A stretch of 64,000 bases of DNA from Nocardioides mesophilus. GTDB lineage: Bacteria > Actinomycetota > Actinomycetes > Propionibacteriales > Nocardioidaceae. Under the pieces are notes generated by a model. The model worked only from the letters and a program-made list of their open reading frames with translations, was not told the DNA's origin and searched no databases. Both the position numbers and the translations under genes were made by a program. Location of the stretch: assembly GCF_014395785.1 (NCBI RefSeq), contig NZ_CP060713.1, forward strand, positions 3,252,501-3,316,500, given 5' to 3'. Numbering within the stretch: the first letter of the stretch is position 1; each line of letters opens with the position of its first letter. Shown here one piece after another: positions 33,318-42,902 of the stretch.

Positions 33318-33563
33318 GTGCCCGGACTCCAGGACCGGATCGAGGACTTCGGCGGCGAGGAGTACGTCGTCAGACGGGTGACCGGTGCGGCCACCCGCAA
33401 GACCTACACCTGCCCCGGGTGCCGGCAGCCGATCCGGCCGGCGACGCCGCACGTGGTCGCGTGGCCGGTCCTGCCGGCCTCGTTCGCCCGCGACGCCACC
33501 GGCCTCGACGAGCGCCGGCACTGGCACGGCGCCTGCTGGTCCGCACGCAACCGGCGGCGTTGA
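33318..33563 (+). CDS. small conserved protein with zinc-ribbon-like cysteines
   Basis: This 81-residue protein starts at GTG 33318, three bases after the dehydrogenase stop, so it is probably cotranscribed with it. It has TCPGCRQPIRP followed 30 residues later by RRHWHGACW, a CxxC plus H-C pattern that could bind one zinc ion. I have seen similar small proteins in other actinobacteria, often labelled ATP/GTP-binding without support. Function unknown. Confidence 0.65.
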   Translation: MPGLQDRIEDFGGEEYVVRRVTGAATRKTYTCPGCRQPIRPATPHVVAWPVLPASFARDATGLDERRHWHGACWSARNRRR

Positions 33564-33663
33564 TCGTGCCGTGGCGGCGCCCCCGACCGCCGCGAGCCGA
33601 CGGGGCCGCGTGCCTGACGCGCCGGCGACGGTGTGGCTACCAGGCATGGGGTACCACAGGGGT

Positions 33664-34278
33664 ATGACGATGCGACTTGCCCTGCTCGGCGACTCGATCG
33701 CGCACGGGCAGGGAGCGTCCCGGCCCGGGGACGCGCTCGCGCCGCGGCTCACCTCGGCGCTGGCGCAGCGCGGCTTCGAGGTCACCAGCCGGGTGTTCGC
33801 CGTGCGCGGCGCGCGTAGCGCGGACCTGGCTCGGCAGCTGCCCGCAGCCCTCGGCTGGCGCCCCCAGGTGGCGCTGGTGGTGATCGGCGCCAACGACCTG
33901 ACCCACCGGGTCGCGCCGGACCTGGCGGCCCGCGCGCTCGGGGAGGCGGTGCGACGGCTGCGCGAGCTCGAGGCCGAGGTGGTGGTGGCACCGGCACCCG
34001 ACCTGAGCCTGGTGCCGCACGTGCCGCCGGAGCTGCGCGACCTGGCGGCGGCGGGCAGCAGGCTCTTCCGCGGCCTGCAGGTCGAGGCGGTCCACTCTGC
34101 CGGCGGTCGCGTCGCCGACCTGCACGGCGAGACCGCGGCCGGGTTCGCCGCCGACCTCGCGCTCTTCTCCGGGGACCGGTTCCATCCCTCGAGCGCCGGC
34201 TACGCCGTGATCGCCGACGCGTTGCTGCCCGAGCTGGTCGAGGCCTTCGCCCGGGTCCGCGACCGCCGTCCCGACTGA
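33664..34278 (+). CDS. SGNH/GDSL-type esterase
   Basis: This 204-residue SGNH hydrolase has the catalytic serine at 11 in LLGDSIAHG, block III VIGANDLTH and block V DRFHPSSAGY, which holds the Asp and His. It has no signal peptide, so it acts in the cytoplasm. It probably cleaves acyl or acetyl esters; the substrate is unknown. An in-frame ATG at 33645 is a possible earlier start. Confidence 0.87.
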   Translation: MTMRLALLGDSIAHGQGASRPGDALAPRLTSALAQRGFEVTSRVFAVRGARSADLARQLPAALGWRPQVALVVIGANDLTHRVAPDLAARALGEAVRRLRELEAEVVVAPAPDLSLVPHVPPELRDLAAAGSRLFRGLQVEAVHSAGGRVADLHGETAAGFAADLALFSGDRFHPSSAGYAVIADALLPELVEAFARVRDRRPD

Positions 34279-34338
34279 CCACCCGCGTCGGGTGCGGGCG
34301 GCGGCCGGAGCGGTCGGGCGTTGCGCGACAATGGCGCC

Positions 34339-35124
34339 ATGGCCCCCATCCGTGCGAACTCGGTCCTGCCCGCGCGCCGCGAGGCGATCACCCTGCACAC
34401 CGCTGACGGCCTCGCGCTGGTCGGGGAGCTCGCGCTGCCCGTGGACCGCGACCCGGTCGGCACCCTCGTGTGCCTCCACCCGCTGCCGACCCACGGCGGG
34501 ATGATGGACAGCCACATCTTCCGCAAGGCCGGCTTCCGGTTGCCGGCGCTGGCCGGGCTGGCCGTGCTCCGCTTCAACACCCGGGGCACGTCGAGCGAGC
34601 AGGGCACCTCTGAGGGGAGCTTCGACTACGCCGACGCCGAGCGCTTCGACGTGGCCGCGGCCCTGGAGTACGCCGAGTTCCACGACCTGCCGAACATCTG
34701 GGTGGTGGGCTGGTCGTTCGGCACCGACCTGGCGCTCATGCACGCCCAGGACCCGGCGGTCGCCGGGGCGATCCTGCTCTCGCCGCCGTTGCGCTACAGC
34801 CGGCCCGAGCACCTCGCGGCCTGGGCGGAGTCCGGCCGGCCGCTGACCGCGCTGGTGCCCGAGCACGACGACTACCTGCAGCCGCCGGAGGCCCGGGAGC
34901 GGTTCGCGGTCGTGCCGCAGGCCGAGGTGGTCGCGGTCGAGGGGGCCAAGCACCTGTGGGTAGGCGACGCCGAGACCGTGCTGGACCAGATCGTCGCCCG
35001 CGTCGCCCCCGACGTCGACGTACCCCTGCCGCGGGAGTGGGACGGTCCGATGACGACCGCGGACACCAGCGGCTACGCCGACCGGACCACCGCGGTCTTC
35101 AAGGAGCTGCCGCGCCCCGAATGA
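34339..35124 (+). CDS. alpha/beta-fold hydrolase
   Basis: This 261-residue alpha/beta hydrolase has the strand-turn CLHPLPTHGG, the RFNTRGTSSSE-like oxyanion region, the nucleophile serine in VGWSFGTDLAL, a late Asp in VPEHDDYLQP and a His in GAKHLW. It resembles the short-chain esterase family that includes dienelactone-hydrolase-like proteins. The substrate is not known. A GACAAT box lies six bases before the ATG with no Shine-Dalgarno sequence. A large hairpin follows the stop. Confidence 0.83.
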   Translation: MAPIRANSVLPARREAITLHTADGLALVGELALPVDRDPVGTLVCLHPLPTHGGMMDSHIFRKAGFRLPALAGLAVLRFNTRGTSSEQGTSEGSFDYADAERFDVAAALEYAEFHDLPNIWVVGWSFGTDLALMHAQDPAVAGAILLSPPLRYSRPEHLAAWAESGRPLTALVPEHDDYLQPPEARERFAVVPQAEVVAVEGAKHLWVGDAETVLDQIVARVAPDVDVPLPREWDGPMTTADTSGYADRTTAVFKELPRPE

Positions 35125-35126
35125 CG

Positions 35127-35168
35127 CGTGCGGCCCGGCCCGGGGGCTGCCCCGGGGCGGACCGCACG
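35127..35168. terminator. hairpin between convergent genes
   Basis: CGTGCGG (35127-35133) pairs with CCGCACG (35162-35168). Inside is a GC-rich 7-bp stem CCCGGGG/CCCCGGG with a four-base loop. It lies between the hydrolase gene and the convergent AI-2E-type permease gene and could serve both. Confidence 0.55.
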
Positions 35169-35188
35169 ACGTGCGCAGGCGTGCCGGG

Positions 35189-36301
35189 TCAGCGGCGGTT
35201 CATCTTGGGCGCGACGACCTCGCGGACGATGAGCAGGATCGCGGCGGCGGTGGGGATCGCCAGCAGCGCCCCGATCACGCCCAGCAGCCCGGCTCCGAGC
35301 AGGGCCGCGATCACGATCACCGAGCCCGGGATGTCGACCGAGCGGGACATCACCCGCGGGTAGATCACGTAGTTCTCGATCTGCTGGTAGACGACGTAGA
35401 AGATCAGGCAGGCGATGCCGGTCGTCGGGTCGGTGGCGAAGCCGATGGCGGTCACCAGCACAGCGCCGAGCGTGGCCCCGATCATCGGGATCACGTCGAG
35501 GATGGTCACGACCGCGGCCAGGGCCACGGCGTACTCGCTGAGACCGGCAGCGAACAGGAAGATCAGCGAGCTGATCCCCGCGCACATGGCGACCAGGAAC
35601 GCCCCGGAGACGTAGGAGCCGACGTTCGCGACGATCCGGTCGCCGAGCTCGGTGACCCGCTCCCGCCTGCTGGCCGGGGCCAGGCCGTAGGCGGCTCGGG
35701 TGATCTTGGGCAGCGATGCCAGGAAGTAGAGCGTCAGCACGATGACCACGAAGGAGTTCGCCAGCCGCGAGAGCACGGCCATCCCGAAGCCGATCACGCC
35801 GCCGAACACCTTGGAGCCGAAGTCGCCCTGGGTGACGTAGTCCTGGGCCCGCTGCAGCACGTCGTAGCGGGTGTCGAGCTGCCGGAACAGGTGGTTGTGC
35901 CGCAGCGACTCGATCCACCCGGGGGCGTTGTCGATCATCGTGCTGACCTGGTCGACGATCACCGGCACCAGCGCGACGAGGAACAGCGCGATCGCGGCCA
36001 GCACCATCAGGGTCACCGTGAGCACGGCGTACGGACGGCGCATGCCGCGCCGACCCAGCCAGACCACCAGCGGGTTGAGGCCCGCGGCGAGGAAGGCCGC
36101 GACGACGATCAGGATGATGATCGAGCTGACCGCGAGGATCAGGGTGCCGAGCCAGTAGGCGACCAGCACGCCGGCGGCGGCGAAGAAGCCGACCCGGAAC
36201 GGGTGCACCAGCAGGGCGCGCACCGGCTCGGCGGCACGGGCCTTCTCCGAGACGGATGCTTCACGGGTGACGCGACCGGGGGTCTGGACCGAGCCGCTCA
36301 C
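35189..36301 (-). CDS. AI-2E transporter family (UPF0118) permease
   Basis: This 370-residue integral membrane protein has about seven or eight hydrophobic helices. The family's late pattern is present: LDVIPMIGATLGAVL, then YVVYQQIENYVIYPRVM, then GALLAIPTAAAILLIV. Members export the autoinducer AI-2 or act as sodium/proton antiporters; the substrate here is unknown. It is translationally coupled (GTGA overlap) to the coiled-coil gene upstream, so the two may work together at the membrane. Confidence 0.88.
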   Translation of the reverse strand: MSGSVQTPGRVTREASVSEKARAAEPVRALLVHPFRVGFFAAAGVLVAYWLGTLILAVSSIIILIVVAAFLAAGLNPLVVWLGRRGMRRPYAVLTVTLMVLAAIALFLVALVPVIVDQVSTMIDNAPGWIESLRHNHLFRQLDTRYDVLQRAQDYVTQGDFGSKVFGGVIGFGMAVLSRLANSFVVIVLTLYFLASLPKITRAAYGLAPASRRERVTELGDRIVANVGSYVSGAFLVAMCAGISSLIFLFAAGLSEYAVALAAVVTILDVIPMIGATLGAVLVTAIGFATDPTTGIACLIFYVVYQQIENYVIYPRVMSRSVDIPGSVIVIAALLGAGLLGVIGALLAIPTAAAILLIVREVVAPKMNRR

Positions 36302-37527
36302 TGCTGCGTGTCGCTCTCCGGCTTGTCCGCGGGGGCCTGCGGCGGCTCGTCGCCGCCGAAGCCGGCGACCACGTCGCGCAGCGCCCCGAGCTGGGCGACG
36401 ATGGCGTCGCGACGCTTGGCGAGCCGGTCGACCTCGGTGCGCAGGGTGAGCAGCTCGCGCTCGGCGTCGGCCTGGCCGGCCGCGACGAACGTGTGCGCCT
36501 GGGTCTGGGCGGAGGCGACGATCTGCTCGGCCTCCCGGCGAGCGTGGCTGAGCAGCCGCTCCGCCTCGGTCTGTGCCTGCTGGCGGGCGGAGGAGGACTG
36601 CTCGTTGGCCTCGCGGGCGCGCTGCTCGGCCGCGGTGGCCCGCTGCTCGGCCTCCTTGACCAGCCGCTCGGTCTCGGCGGTGGCGCTGGTGTGGTGCTCG
36701 GCCGCCTCGCGGGTCAGCCGCTCCTTCTCCACCGCGAGCGCCCGGCGGGCCTCCTGGACCTCGCGGTCCGCGGCCGCCCGGGCCTGCTCGGCCTCGCGCT
36801 TGGCGCCGGTGCGCACGGTGTTGGTCTCCTGCTGGGCGGCGAGCCGCAGCTGGTCGGCCTCGCGGCGGGCCGAGGCGAGGATGTCCTCGGCCTCGCTCTT
36901 GGCGAGCTCGCGCTCGCGCTCCACGTCGGCGACCGACCGGGTGCGGGCCTCGTCGAGCTCCTTGAGCTGGACCATCCGCATGTCCTCGGCGTCGCGGGCG
37001 GCCTGGGCGCGCAGCGACTCGGCGTCCTTGCCGGCCCGCTCCAGGATCTCCGCGCGCTGCGCGCGGGCCTGCCCGAGCACCTCGTCGGCCTGCTCCTCGG
37101 CGAGCCGGAGCATCTCGCTGGCGCGGCCGCCGAGACCGGCGTACGTCGGGTTCTCGTGCTCGCGCACGGTCGTCTCGAGCTCGCCGATCCGCTGCTCGAG
37201 CGCGGCGATCCGGCCCCGGGCCTCGGTGAGGCTGGTGGTCAGGCCGGCCTTCTCGCCGGCGAGCGACTGCACCGCCCGGTCCACGGCCGCCGGGTCGTAG
37301 CCGCCGCGGCGGACCACCGGGAAGCCGGCCGGACGGGAGGCAGCCGGCGGGGCTGCCGCGGGAGGGGCGGCGGTGGCGCCGGTGCCACCGGTGGGTCGGG
37401 GCGCCGACGTGCCGGACGAGGCCGGTGAAGGGGCGCCGACGGCCGGGATCACCTGGGTCGCGTCGTCAGCGCTGCTTCCGGTGTCGCCGTCGTCGTCGAA
37501 GATGGACAGGCCGGGGCGCTCGGTCAT
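36298..37527 (-). CDS. long coiled-coil protein (DivIVA/FilP-like)
   Basis: This 409-residue protein has a proline- and alanine-rich N-terminus (about 1-75), a short GFPVVRRGGYDPAAVDRAV segment resembling the DivIVA start, then an almost unbroken coiled coil from about 95 to 385. The coil is rich in Ala, Glu, Arg and Gln with 11-residue-like periodicity (repeats such as EAEQRA, AREANEQ). Actinobacterial DivIVA and FilP-type proteins with this build organise polar growth or scaffolding. The start follows the ATG that gives MTERPGLSIFDDD. It is followed by the AI-2E-type permease gene in an overlapping operon. Confidence 0.72.
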   Translation of the reverse strand: MTERPGLSIFDDDGDTGSSADDATQVIPAVGAPSPASSGTSAPRPTGGTGATAAPPAAAPPAASRPAGFPVVRRGGYDPAAVDRAVQSLAGEKAGLTTSLTEARGRIAALEQRIGELETTVREHENPTYAGLGGRASEMLRLAEEQADEVLGQARAQRAEILERAGKDAESLRAQAARDAEDMRMVQLKELDEARTRSVADVERERELAKSEAEDILASARREADQLRLAAQQETNTVRTGAKREAEQARAAADREVQEARRALAVEKERLTREAAEHHTSATAETERLVKEAEQRATAAEQRAREANEQSSSARQQAQTEAERLLSHARREAEQIVASAQTQAHTFVAAGQADAERELLTLRTEVDRLAKRRDAIVAQLGALRDVVAGFGGDEPPQAPADKPESDTQQ

Positions 37528-37771
37528 CGCTGGGATCACTCCAAAGTCGTGTTCGTGGGTCGCGTCGAGCCTAAGTCTGTCGGACACCGAAGGCCATCGG
37601 CGTGAGGCTCCCCGGACGACTTGCCGCGGGTCGCGGCCGTCCCGCGGGCAGCCTCGACGGCGACCCGGTCGTGGGTCGGCCTCGGGGGGCCGCACCGGGA
37701 CGCCGTACCCCCGGACCGTCGCGGCATTCCCGACCGCGGTCCGTGGACGAGCGCGAGGTGCCGGGAGCCGG

Positions 37772-39109
37772 TCAGATCCCCCGGAAGCGGTTGATCTCGT
37801 CGAGGTGGGCGGCCCGCATCGCCACGTCGCGGACGCCCAGACCCTCCTCGGGGGCGAGGCAGAGCACCCCGACCTTGCCCTGGTGGAGGTTGTGGTGGAC
37901 GTCGAGGGCCGCCTGGCCGACCTGCTCGAGCGGGTAGGCCTTGGACAGCGTCGGGTGGATCATCCCCTTGGCGATCAGCCGGTTGGCCTCCCAGGACTCG
38001 CGGTAGTTGGCGAAGTGGGAGCCGATGATCCGCTTGAGGTTCATCCACAGGTAGCGGTTGTCGTACTGGTGCATGTAGCCGCTGGTGGAGGCGCAGGTGA
38101 CGATGGTGCCCCCCTTGCGGGCGGCGAACACCGAGGCGCCGAAGGTCTCGCGGCCGGGGTGCTCGAAGACGATGTCGACGTCCTCACCGCCGGTCAGCTC
38201 GCGGATCCGGGCCCCGAAGCGCCGCCACTCCGACTGGTCCTGGGTGTGCTCGTCCTTCCAGAACCGGAAGCCCTCCGCACTGCGGTTGATGATCAGCTCG
38301 GCGCCCATCCGGCGGCAGATGTCCGCTTTCTCCTCGTTGCTGACCACGCAGACCGGCACGGCGCCGCCGTTGAGGGCGTACTGCGTGGCGAAGCCCCCGA
38401 GCCCGCCGCTGGCCCCCCAGATCAGCACGTTGTCGCCCTGCTTCATGCCGGCGCCGTTGCGGGAGACCAGCTGGCGGTAGGCGGTGGAGTTCACCAGGCC
38501 CGGCGCCGCGGCCTCCTCCCAGGTGAGGTGCGCCGGCTTGGGCATCAGCTGGTTGGACTTGACCAGCGCGATGTCGGCGAGCCCGCCGAAGTTGGTCTCG
38601 AAGCCCCAGATCCGCTGCTCGGGATCGAGCATCGTGTCGTTGTGGCCGTCCGGGCTCTCGAGCTCCACCGAGAGGCAGTGGGCGACGACCTCGTCGCCGG
38701 GCTTCCAGGAGTGCACCCCCGCCCCGGTCTTGAGCACCACGCCGGAGAGGTCCGAGCCGACCACGTGGTAGGGGAGGTCGTGCCGCTTGGAGAGCGGTGA
38801 CATCCGGCCGTACTTCTCCAGGAAGCCGAAGGTCGGCATCGGCTCGAAGATCGAGGTCCAGACCGTGTTGTAGTTGATCGCGCTGGCCATCACCGCGATG
38901 AAGGCCTCGCCCGGACCGAGCTCGGGCAGCGCCACGTCCTCCACGTGCAGCGACTTGCGGGGGTCCTTGTCGCGGCTCTCCAGACCCTCGAACATCGCCG
39001 TCTCGTCCTTGTGGACGGTGACCGCGCGGTAGTGGTCCGGGAGCTCGAGGGCGGCGTACTCCTCCGCGGTGGTGTCACCGGCGAGGATGGCGTCGAGGAT
39101 CTGCTTCAC
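37772..39109 (-). CDS. ccr: crotonyl-CoA carboxylase/reductase
   Basis: Ccr (445 residues, MDR superfamily) reduces crotonyl-CoA with NADPH and fixes CO2 to give (2S)-ethylmalonyl-CoA. It is the key enzyme of the ethylmalonyl-CoA pathway and also supplies polyketide extender units. The CO2-binding residues described for the Kitasatospora enzyme are all present at the same numbers: N81, F170, E171 and H365. The NADPH-binding loop is WGASGGLGG at about 231-239. The GTG start at 39109 follows AGGAG and gives the family N-terminus. A good promoter lies 70-100 bases upstream. Confidence 0.96.
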   Translation of the reverse strand: MKQILDAILAGDTTAEEYAALELPDHYRAVTVHKDETAMFEGLESRDKDPRKSLHVEDVALPELGPGEAFIAVMASAINYNTVWTSIFEPMPTFGFLEKYGRMSPLSKRHDLPYHVVGSDLSGVVLKTGAGVHSWKPGDEVVAHCLSVELESPDGHNDTMLDPEQRIWGFETNFGGLADIALVKSNQLMPKPAHLTWEEAAAPGLVNSTAYRQLVSRNGAGMKQGDNVLIWGASGGLGGFATQYALNGGAVPVCVVSNEEKADICRRMGAELIINRSAEGFRFWKDEHTQDQSEWRRFGARIRELTGGEDVDIVFEHPGRETFGASVFAARKGGTIVTCASTSGYMHQYDNRYLWMNLKRIIGSHFANYRESWEANRLIAKGMIHPTLSKAYPLEQVGQAALDVHHNLHQGKVGVLCLAPEEGLGVRDVAMRAAHLDEINRFRGI

Positions 39110-39179
39110 GGGTTCTCCTGTGGTTGCACCGAGGCACCTGGTCTCACCTGTCGCGGAGCGGCCCACGACGGTGAGTCGG

Positions 39180-39209
39180 AATCTACCCAGGAGTAACCAC
39201 AGGTGTCAG
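39180..39209 (-). promoter_or_regulatory. candidate promoter of ccr
   Basis: On the minus strand CTGACA (39209-39204) is separated by 18 bases from TAGATT (39185-39180). Both boxes are close to the housekeeping consensus. The leader to the GTG start would be about 65 bases, with AGGAG before the start. Confidence 0.55.
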
Positions 39210-39276
39210 CAGGGTGTGACGTATCTGGCCCGGACGGGTGGCTCCGCGGCGAGCAGGCCCCGGTCGGCGGACGGGG

Positions 39277-40010
39277 CTAGGCCACCGGGCTCGCGCCGAA
39301 GGCGGTGACCAGCTGCCGCTCGGCCGCGGACAGGTAGCTCGCCATCTGCTCGGCGGCCTCGGCCGCGCGCCCGGCCGCGACGTGCTCGGCGATCCGGGCG
39401 TTCTCCTCCAGGTAGGGGCGGTGGAACTCCTCGGCGCCGTCCATCTGGTGGAAGAAGAGCCGCATCTCCGCGAGCAGCAGCTCCATCGTGGCGTCGAGCC
39501 GGGGACTGCCGGCCAGCGCCACCACCGCGCGGTGGAAGTGCTGGTTCGCGCTGGCCACGCCGTCCCAGTCGTCGCGGTCGGCGGCAGCGCGCCCCTCGCT
39601 CACCGCAGCACCGAGAGCCGGCACCCGCGCCGCCGCGCCGCCGAACGTGGGGAACTCGCGCAGCACCGCGGGCTCGAGCAGCCGACGCACCCGGTAGACG
39701 TCGGCCACGTCCCCGACCGAGGGGCGGCCACCAGCACGCCCCGGTGCGCCTCGCGGACCAGGATCCGCTCCGCGACCAGCTGGCTCAGCGCCTCACGCAG
39801 CGTGTTGCGGGAGACTCCCAGCGCCGAGGCGAGCTGCTCCTCGGGCAGGCGGGTGCCGGAGCGGAGCCGTCCCTCGACGACCTCCTCGCGGACGACGCGC
39901 GCGGCCCGGTCGGCCGAGGTGCTGAGCACCAGGCGGTGCGAGCGGCGCTGCTCGGCCAGCGCTCCGAGGACCTCGGTGAGGTCGGACCGGCCGGCACGCT
40001 GCGCTGTCAT
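39277..40010 (-). pseudogene. GntR-family (FCD-type) regulator with a frameshift
   Basis: The N-terminal 100 or so residues, from ATG 40010, form a GntR winged helix (RLPEEQLASALGVSRNTLREALSQLV). After LVAAP the frame is lost. The matching C-terminal FCD ligand domain (DVYRVRRLLEPAVLREF to the end at 39277) continues in another frame. One extra C after the C4 run (plus-strand G4 at 39721-39724) would restore a single protein of about 244 residues. It could be a true mutation or a sequencing error. The DNA-binding part alone remains readable. Its neighbours suggest control of the divergent pxp operon and perhaps ccr. Confidence 0.8.
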
Positions 40011-40043
40011 GGCACCAGTGTACGGATTCGTTCACCGTGGGTA

Positions 40044-40073
40044 TTGCGGAATTGTTCAACAATCCCCTACGGT
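40044..40073 (+). promoter_or_regulatory. candidate promoter of the NRAMP-pxp operon
   Basis: TTGCGG (40044-40049) lies 18 bases from TACGGT (40068-40073). A GntR-type palindrome sits in the spacer, where a bound repressor would block RNA polymerase. Confidence 0.5.
40051..40063. promoter_or_regulatory. GntR/FadR-type operator palindrome
   Basis: ATTGTT-C-AACAAT is a perfect palindrome of the type bound by FCD-class GntR regulators. It lies 41 bases before the regulator start and inside the promoter of the divergent transporter operon, so it could serve both. Confidence 0.6.
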
Positions 40074-40183
40074 TCAGGGAAGCAATGTGACGACGCACAC
40101 ACTCGGCCCCTGCTGGGGGCTCCAGGCCGAGGGCCGGACCGACTGGTCAGGTGGACGTCGCGCTCGGGAGCGAGGAGACCCCC

Positions 40184-41512
40184 ATGACCCAGCCAGACCT
40201 GCCCGGCCGCCCGGCGGCACCCCCAGTGGCCGCACCCGTGGCTGCAGCGGCCGACCGGAGCGGCGTCCACGGTGACGTCGGCACCGGCCCCGCGGGCGGC
40301 ACCCCGGCAGGAGGCCCCACGGCGGCGTCGGACCGGCGGGCCGGTCGCTCGGCCGTCATAGGCGCCATCTTCTTGATGGCCACCAGCGCGATCGGTCCCG
40401 GCTTCATCACCCAGACCGCCACGTTCACCGCTCAGCTCGGCGCCGCCTTCGCCGCGGCGATCGTGATCTCGGTGATCGTCGACGTCGCGGTCCAGATGAA
40501 CGTCTGGCGCGTCATCGGCGTCTCCGGGCAGCGGGCCCACGAGCTCGGCAACCACGTGCTCCCCTGGCTCGGCTACGCGCTGGCGGCTCTCGTCGTGGCC
40601 GGTGGACTGGTCTTCAACATCGGCAACATCGCCGGCACCGGTCTCGGTGCCAACGCCATGCTCGGCCTGGACCCGAAGATCGGCGGCGCGGTCTCCGCCG
40701 CGATCGCCATCTGCATCTTCCTGAGCAAGCGGGCCGGCATGGCCCTCGACCGGATCGTGCTGTTCCTGGGTCTGGTGATGATGTCGGCCACGGTCGGCAT
40801 CGCGGTCACCTCGGGGCCGCCGGTGGGGGAGGCGCTGCGCAACACCGTGCTGCCCGAGAGCTTCGACTTCGTGGTGGTGACGACGATCATCGGCGGCACG
40901 GTGGGTGGCTACATCACCTACGCCGGCGCCCACCGGCTGCTGGACTCCGGCCGGACCGGCGTGGACCACGTCCGGGAGATCACCCGCAGCTCCGTGATCG
41001 GCGTCGTGCTCACCGGGGTGATGCGGGCGCTGCTCTTCCTGGCCGTGCTCGGCGTCGTCGCCGGCGGGACCGCACTCGCCTCGGACGACCCGGCCGGGTC
41101 GGCGTTCCGGGCGGCCGCCGGCGACGTCGGCCTCCGGGTCTTCGGTGTGATCCTGTGGGCGGCGGCGATCACCTCGGTCATCGGCGCGGCGTACACCTCG
41201 GTGTCGTTCATGACCAGCTCGCGCACGCCCGAACGCACCCGCAGCCTGATGACCGTCGGCTTCATCGTGCTGACCGGCGGGGTGTTCCTGCTGCTCGAGC
41301 AGGCGCCCGTGACGCTGCTGATCTTCGCCGGCACCTTCAACGGCCTGATCCTGCCGCTCGGCTTCGGGATGCTGCTGTGGGTGGCCTGGCGCCGTCGCGA
41401 CCTGCTCGGCGGCTACCGCTACCCGACCTGGCTGCTGGTGATCGGCGGCCTCACCTGGCTGCTCACCGTGTACCTCGGCTACAACGCCCTGCTGCAGCTG
41501 GGGAACCTGTGA
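40184..41512 (+). CDS. NRAMP-like divalent metal/proton transporter family protein
   Basis: This 442-residue protein has a 60-residue Ala/Gly/Pro-rich polar N-terminus followed by about 11 membrane helices. Helix 1 contains [11 protein letters not shown], similar to the unwound DPGN region of NRAMP proteins but without the DPGN tetrapeptide. A related gene, ycsG, sits in the ycsF-ycsG-ycsI-kip cluster of Bacillus subtilis with the same partners as here. Loss of the metal-binding DPGN suggests it may carry an organic substrate such as 5-oxoproline instead of a metal. That is inference. ATG 40184 follows GAGGAG. Confidence 0.78.
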   Translation: MTQPDLPGRPAAPPVAAPVAAAADRSGVHGDVGTGPAGGTPAGGPTAASDRRAGRSAVIGAIFLMATSAIGPGFITQTATFTAQLGAAFAAAIVISVIVDVAVQMNVWRVIGVSGQRAHELGNHVLPWLGYALAALVVAGGLVFNIGNIAGTGLGANAMLGLDPKIGGAVSAAIAICIFLSKRAGMALDRIVLFLGLVMMSATVGIAVTSGPPVGEALRNTVLPESFDFVVVTTIIGGTVGGYITYAGAHRLLDSGRTGVDHVREITRSSVIGVVLTGVMRALLFLAVLGVVAGGTALASDDPAGSAFRAAAGDVGLRVFGVILWAAAITSVIGAAYTSVSFMTSSRTPERTRSLMTVGFIVLTGGVFLLLEQAPVTLLIFAGTFNGLILPLGFGMLLWVAWRRRDLLGGYRYPTWLLVIGGLTWLLTVYLGYNALLQLGNL

Positions 41513-42279
41513 TCAGCGTCGACCTGAACAGTGACGTCGGGGAGTCCTACGGCCGCTGGGAGCTGGGCGACGACGCGGCCGTGCTCGCCGCGGTGACCAG
41601 TGCCAACGTCGCCTGCGGCGCCCACGCCGGTGATGCCAGCACGCTGCGCCGCACCTGTGCGGAGGCGCTGGCCCAGGACGTGATCGTCGGCGCCCAGGTG
41701 GGGTACCGCGACCTCGCCGGGTTCGGCCGGCGCTTCGTCGACATGGACCCGGTGGAGCTGGCCGACGACGTCGTCTTCCAGATCGGGGCGCTCGAGGGGC
41801 TGGCGCGGGTGGTCGGCACGCGGGTTCGCTACGTCAAGCCGCACGGGGCGCTCTACAACGCCGTCGTGCACCACGAGGAGCAGGCGCAGGCGGTCGTGGA
41901 CGCGGTGCGCGCCTACGACCCCGACCTGCCGGTGCTCGGGCTGCCGGGCTCGCTGCTGCTCCAGAAGGCGGAGCGGGCCGGGCTGCGCCCGGTGCGCGAG
42001 GCGTTCGCGGACCGGGGCTACACCCCGGAGGGGACCCTCGTCTCCCGCCGGCTCGAGGGCGCGGTGCTCCACGACCCGGTGGAGGTGGCGCGGCGGGTGG
42101 TGCAGATGGTGGTCGAGGGCACGATCACCGCGGTGGACGGCTCCACGGTCAAGGTGGACGCGGAGTCGATCTGCGTCCACGGCGACTCCCCGGGGGCGGT
42201 GCAGATGGCCGAGCAGGTGCGGGCACGGCTGCTCGCGGCCGGCGTCGAGCTGGTCCCCTTCACCAGGGGCCTGCTGTGA
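41509..42279 (+). CDS. pxpA: 5-oxoprolinase subunit A (LamB/YcsF family)
   Basis: PxpA (256 residues) works with PxpB and PxpC to open 5-oxoproline to glutamate at the cost of ATP. The N-terminus [14 protein letters not shown] and the motifs [18 protein letters not shown] and VKPHGALYN are those of the YcsF family. GTG 41509 overlaps the stop of the transporter gene, so the operon is translationally coupled. Confidence 0.94.
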   Translation: MISVDLNSDVGESYGRWELGDDAAVLAAVTSANVACGAHAGDASTLRRTCAEALAQDVIVGAQVGYRDLAGFGRRFVDMDPVELADDVVFQIGALEGLARVVGTRVRYVKPHGALYNAVVHHEEQAQAVVDAVRAYDPDLPVLGLPGSLLLQKAERAGLRPVREAFADRGYTPEGTLVSRRLEGAVLHDPVEVARRVVQMVVEGTITAVDGSTVKVDAESICVHGDSPGAVQMAEQVRARLLAAGVELVPFTRGLL

Positions 42280-42902
42280 CCCGGTCGGTGCTCGCCTACG
42301 GCGACCGCGCCCTGCTCGTCGAGCTCGGCAGCACCGAGGCGGTCGTGCGGTACGTCGACGCCCTCCGGGCCCGGTCGTTGCCCGGCGTGGCCGACCTGGT
42401 CCCGGCCGCGGAGACCGTGCTGGTCGTCGCCGCCGCCGGTACGTCGACCGGCTCGCTGCGTCAGGCTCTGGCCGACCTGGAGGCCACCGCCGACGGCGGC
42501 CCCGCCGGCGAGGACCACTCGATCGAGATCCCGGTGCGCTACGACGGCCCGGACCTGGCCGACGTGGCCCGGCTGACCGGCCTCACCGAGGCCGACGTGG
42601 TGGCAGCCCACACCGGCGCGGCCTGGCGGGTCGCCTTCGGCGGCTTCGCCCCGGGCTTCGGCTACCTCGTCGGTGGCGACGCGCGGCTGGAGGTGCCGCG
42701 TCGTGACAGCGCCCGCACCTGCGTGCCGGCCGGTGCCGTCGGCCTGGCCGGCAGCTACTCCGGGATCTACCCGCGCGAGTCGCCGGGCGGCTGGCAGCTG
42801 ATCGGCACCACCAGCGCACCGATGTGGGACCTGGACCGGGAGCCGCCGGCGCTGCTGCGTCCCGGCGCGGTCGTGCGGTTCGTCGAGGAGGAGAGCAGAT
42901 GA
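42276..42902 (+). CDS. pxpB: 5-oxoprolinase subunit B (KipI family)
   Basis: PxpB (208 residues, carboxyltransferase domain 1) shows the family motif [11 protein letters not shown] and the segment [17 protein letters not shown]. In B. subtilis the homologue KipI also inhibits the sporulation kinase KinA, but no such role is expected here. It overlaps pxpA (GTGA) and pxpC. Confidence 0.94.
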   Translation: MTRSVLAYGDRALLVELGSTEAVVRYVDALRARSLPGVADLVPAAETVLVVAAAGTSTGSLRQALADLEATADGGPAGEDHSIEIPVRYDGPDLADVARLTGLTEADVVAAHTGAAWRVAFGGFAPGFGYLVGGDARLEVPRRDSARTCVPAGAVGLAGSYSGIYPRESPGGWQLIGTTSAPMWDLDREPPALLRPGAVVRFVEEESR

